A stretch of 64,000 nt of DNA. Source: Pseudomonas sp. LP_7_YM (GTDB lineage: Bacteria; Pseudomonadota; Gammaproteobacteria; Pseudomonadales; Pseudomonadaceae). How positions within the stretch are numbered: the first letter of the stretch is position 1; each line of letters opens with the position of its first letter. The position numbers were made by a program, and so were the translations under genes. Location of the stretch: assembly GCF_004364435.1 (NCBI RefSeq), contig NZ_SOCT01000002.1, forward strand, positions 434,001-498,000, written 5' to 3'. The notes under the pieces were generated by a model. That model saw nothing but the letters and a program-made list of their open reading frames with translations. It ran no database searches and had not been told where the DNA came from. This document shows, one piece after another, positions 62,061-64,000 of this stretch.

Positions 62061-64000
62061 ATGATCAGTACCGAACTCAAATCCCAGATTCAGGGCGCTT
62101 ATTCGCGTTTCCTGGAAGCCAAAAGCCTCAAGCCTCGCTACGGCCAGCGTCTGATGATCGCCGAGGTAGCCAAGGTGCTGGGTGATATCGACACCGACGA
62201 AGAAGGCCGCCGCTCGGGCGACCCGGCGGTGGTCGCAGTGGAAGCGGGGACAGGTACCGGCAAGACCGTAGCCTATGCGATCGCCGCGATTCCGACCGCC
62301 AAGGCAGCGGGCAAGCGCCTGGTCATCGCCACGGCAACCGTCGCGCTGCAGGAGCAGATCGTCCACAAGGACCTGCCCGACCTGATGCGCAACAGTGGAT
62401 TGAGTTTCACCTTCTCCCTGGCCAAAGGGCGCGGTCGTTACATGTGCCTGTCCAAACTCGACGTGCTGCTGCAGGAGGGTAACGCCCAGACCGCTACTGC
62501 CCAGTTGTTCGAGGAAGAAGGTTTCAAGATCGAGGTCGACGAGGCCAGTCAGAAGCTGTTCACCACCATGATCGAAAAACTTGCCGGCAACAAATGGGAC
62601 GGCGACCGTGACAGCTGGCCTCAGGAACTGGCGGATCAGGACTGGGCGCGGCTGACCACCGATCACAGCCAGTGCACCAACCGACATTGTCCGAATTTTC
62701 AGCAATGCGCCTTCTATAGAGCTCGCGAAGGCATGGGAAAAGTCGATGTCATCGTCACCAACCACGACATGGTCCTCGCTGACCTGGCGCTGGGGGGCGG
62801 TGCTGTGCTGCCCGACCCGCGCGAGACGCTGTACGTGTTCGACGAAGGCCACCACCTGCCGGACAAGGCCATCGGTCATTTCGCGCATTTCAGTCGCCTG
62901 CGCTCAACCGCCGACTGGCTGGAGCAGACCGCCAAGAACCTCACTAAATTACTGGCCCAGCACCCGCTGCCCGGTGATCTGGGCAAATTGATCGAGCAAG
63001 TGCCGGAACTGGCCCGCGAAATCAAGACACAGCAGCAATTCATGTTCACTGCCTGCGAGCAATTGGCCGATTTCAAGGCCGGTGAGGACATGGAGGGGCG
63101 TGAGCGTCCGCGGCATCGTTTCGTTGGGGGCGTAGTGCCCGAACACATGCGCGAAATGGGCATCGAGTTGAAGAAAGGCTTTGCCCGGCTCGACGACCTC
63201 TTCACCCGCCTCACCGAGCTGCTCAAGGAAGGCATGGATGGCGAGGTCAATATCGGTATTGCCAGCCACCAGGCCGAAGAGTGGTATCCGCTGTTCGGCA
63301 GCCTGCTGGCCCGGGCACACGGCAATTGGGAGCTGTGGACCGCATTCACTGCCGAGGATCCGGAAAACAGCCCGCCCATGGCGCGCTGGCTGACCCTGGC
63401 CGACAGCGGCTCGTTGTTTGATATCGAAGTCAACGCCAGCCCGATCCTCGCGGCCGAGATGCTGCGTCGTAATCTGTGGAACGTGGCCTATGGCGCGCTG
63501 GTCACCTCTGCCACCCTGACTGCGCTGGGCAAATTCGACCGCTTTCGTATGCGCGCCGGCCTGCCCAAAGACGCGGTTACCGCAGTGGTGCCCAGCCCGT
63601 TCCATCACGCCGACGCCGGTGTACTGCGGGTGCCGGATCTTAAAGCCGACCCGCGCAATGCTGCCGAGCATACTGCGGCGATCATTCGCGAACTGCCGGG
63701 TTTGGTAGAAGGCTCAAGGGGCACGCTGGTGCTGTTCTCCTCGCGTAAACAGATGCAGGAAGTCTTTGACGGACTGGAGCGCGACTGGCGCAAGCGCGTG
63801 TTCATTCAGGGCAACCTGTCCAAACAGGAGACGCTCAACAAGCACAAGGCTCGGGTCGATGGCGGCGATGAAAGTGTGCTGTTCGGCCTTGCCAGCTTCG
63901 CTGAAGGTGTGGACCTGCCGGGTGCTTACTGCGAACACGTGGTCATTGCCAAGATCCCGTTTGCCGTGCCCGATGACCCGGTCGAGGCCGCGCTGGCCGA
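62061..64000 (+). CDS. dinG: ATP-dependent DNA helicase DinG, 3' end outside window
   Basis: 646 codons are visible and the frame is open at the right edge. It is an XPD-like 5'-3' helicase. Walker A is VAVEAGTGTGKTVAYA (about 60-75). The four cluster cysteines C129, C205, C210 and C216 (MCLSK; SQCTNRHCPNFQQC) mark the [4Fe-4S] domain, and the DEGH box is VFDEGHHLPD (about 262). Motif III-like ALVTSATLTALGKF and LVLFSSRKQMQEVFD follow, with SFAEGVDLPG for motif V. It resolves R-loops and other obstacles in replication and repair. No LexA box was seen in the 125-base gap upstream. Confidence 0.95.
   Translation, partial: MISTELKSQIQGAYSRFLEAKSLKPRYGQRLMIAEVAKVLGDIDTDEEGRRSGDPAVVAVEAGTGTGKTVAYAIAAIPTAKAAGKRLVIATATVALQEQIVHKDLPDLMRNSGLSFTFSLAKGRGRYMCLSKLDVLLQEGNAQTATAQLFEEEGFKIEVDEASQKLFTTMIEKLAGNKWDGDRDSWPQELADQDWARLTTDHSQCTNRHCPNFQQCAFYRAREGMGKVDVIVTNHDMVLADLALGGGAVLPDPRETLYVFDEGHHLPDKAIGHFAHFSRLRSTADWLEQTAKNLTKLLAQHPLPGDLGKLIEQVPELAREIKTQQQFMFTACEQLADFKAGEDMEGRERPRHRFVGGVVPEHMREMGIELKKGFARLDDLFTRLTELLKEGMDGEVNIGIASHQAEEWYPLFGSLLARAHGNWELWTAFTAEDPENSPPMARWLTLADSGSLFDIEVNASPILAAEMLRRNLWNVAYGALVTSATLTALGKFDRFRMRAGLPKDAVTAVVPSPFHHADAGVLRVPDLKADPRNAAEHTAAIIRELPGLVEGSRGTLVLFSSRKQMQEVFDGLERDWRKRVFIQGNLSKQETLNKHKARVDGGDESVLFGLASFAEGVDLPGAYCEHVVIAKIPFAVPDDPVEAALA

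Overview
The window is a Pseudomonas chromosome segment. The evidence is gene content and order: glpD-glpR-glpK-ybaK, an argF/grxD/bfrB/bfd/rnt/pyrC/motY/argG block, a PA3496-family gene beside nth, an orphan RnfB-like gene beside metG, quiP, and a ychJ-to-dinG block. Protein sequences match Pseudomonas homologues that I remember closely. ArgR-type sites and REP-like inverted repeats fit too. I cannot call a species; the fluorescens/syringae side of the genus is my guess. I saw no rRNA, tRNA, CRISPR array or insertion sequence.

Layout. 1-3.2 kb: glycerol catabolism (glpD partial, glpR, glpK), with no glpF between glpK and ybaK. 3.4-13.8 kb: housekeeping and arginine/pyrimidine/iron genes, including two decayed genes (phzF-like and a molybdopterin oxidoreductase) and ArgR-type operators before argF and argG. 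13.9-16.3 kb: an unknown gene, 1.2 kb of AT-rich DNA without a convincing gene, and an orphan response regulator. 16.4-23.6 kb: PA3496-family gene, nth, rnfB-like, metG, apbC, a cold-shock gene and dcd. 23.7-34.5 kb: the four-gene ligase-associated repair cluster (PdeM, Lhr-type helicase, ATP-dependent ligase, exonuclease), split in two by a basic-amino-acid ABC transporter operon. 34.7-37.6 kb: quiP and a small SEC-C protein.

37.8-56.6 kb: the most notable region. It is a phage-derived island with a LexA/CI-type repressor, palindromic operators, an SOS box, two holin-like genes, a complete lambda-type flexible-tail module (terminator protein, tube V, G/G-T with a -1 frameshift site, a short tape measure H, M, L, K, two copies of I, a 2111-residue J), and endolysin/Rz/Rz1. 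There is no integrase, terminase, portal, capsid or replication gene. The simplest reading is an F-type (flexible, lambda-like) tailocin at a chromosomal site I do not know as a tailocin locus. A trimmed defective prophage is the alternative. Terminator-like hairpins directly before several phage genes, a tandemly duplicated K'-lipoprotein-I segment, and a J protein carrying several carbohydrate-binding-like modules make it worth close study.

56.9-64 kb: the core chromosome resumes with a LEA-type lipoprotein, unknown genes, ychJ, an OmpA-family lipoprotein, a DUF1145 gene, a glycine-rich secreted protein, a CopD-like membrane protein and the 5' two thirds or more of dinG.
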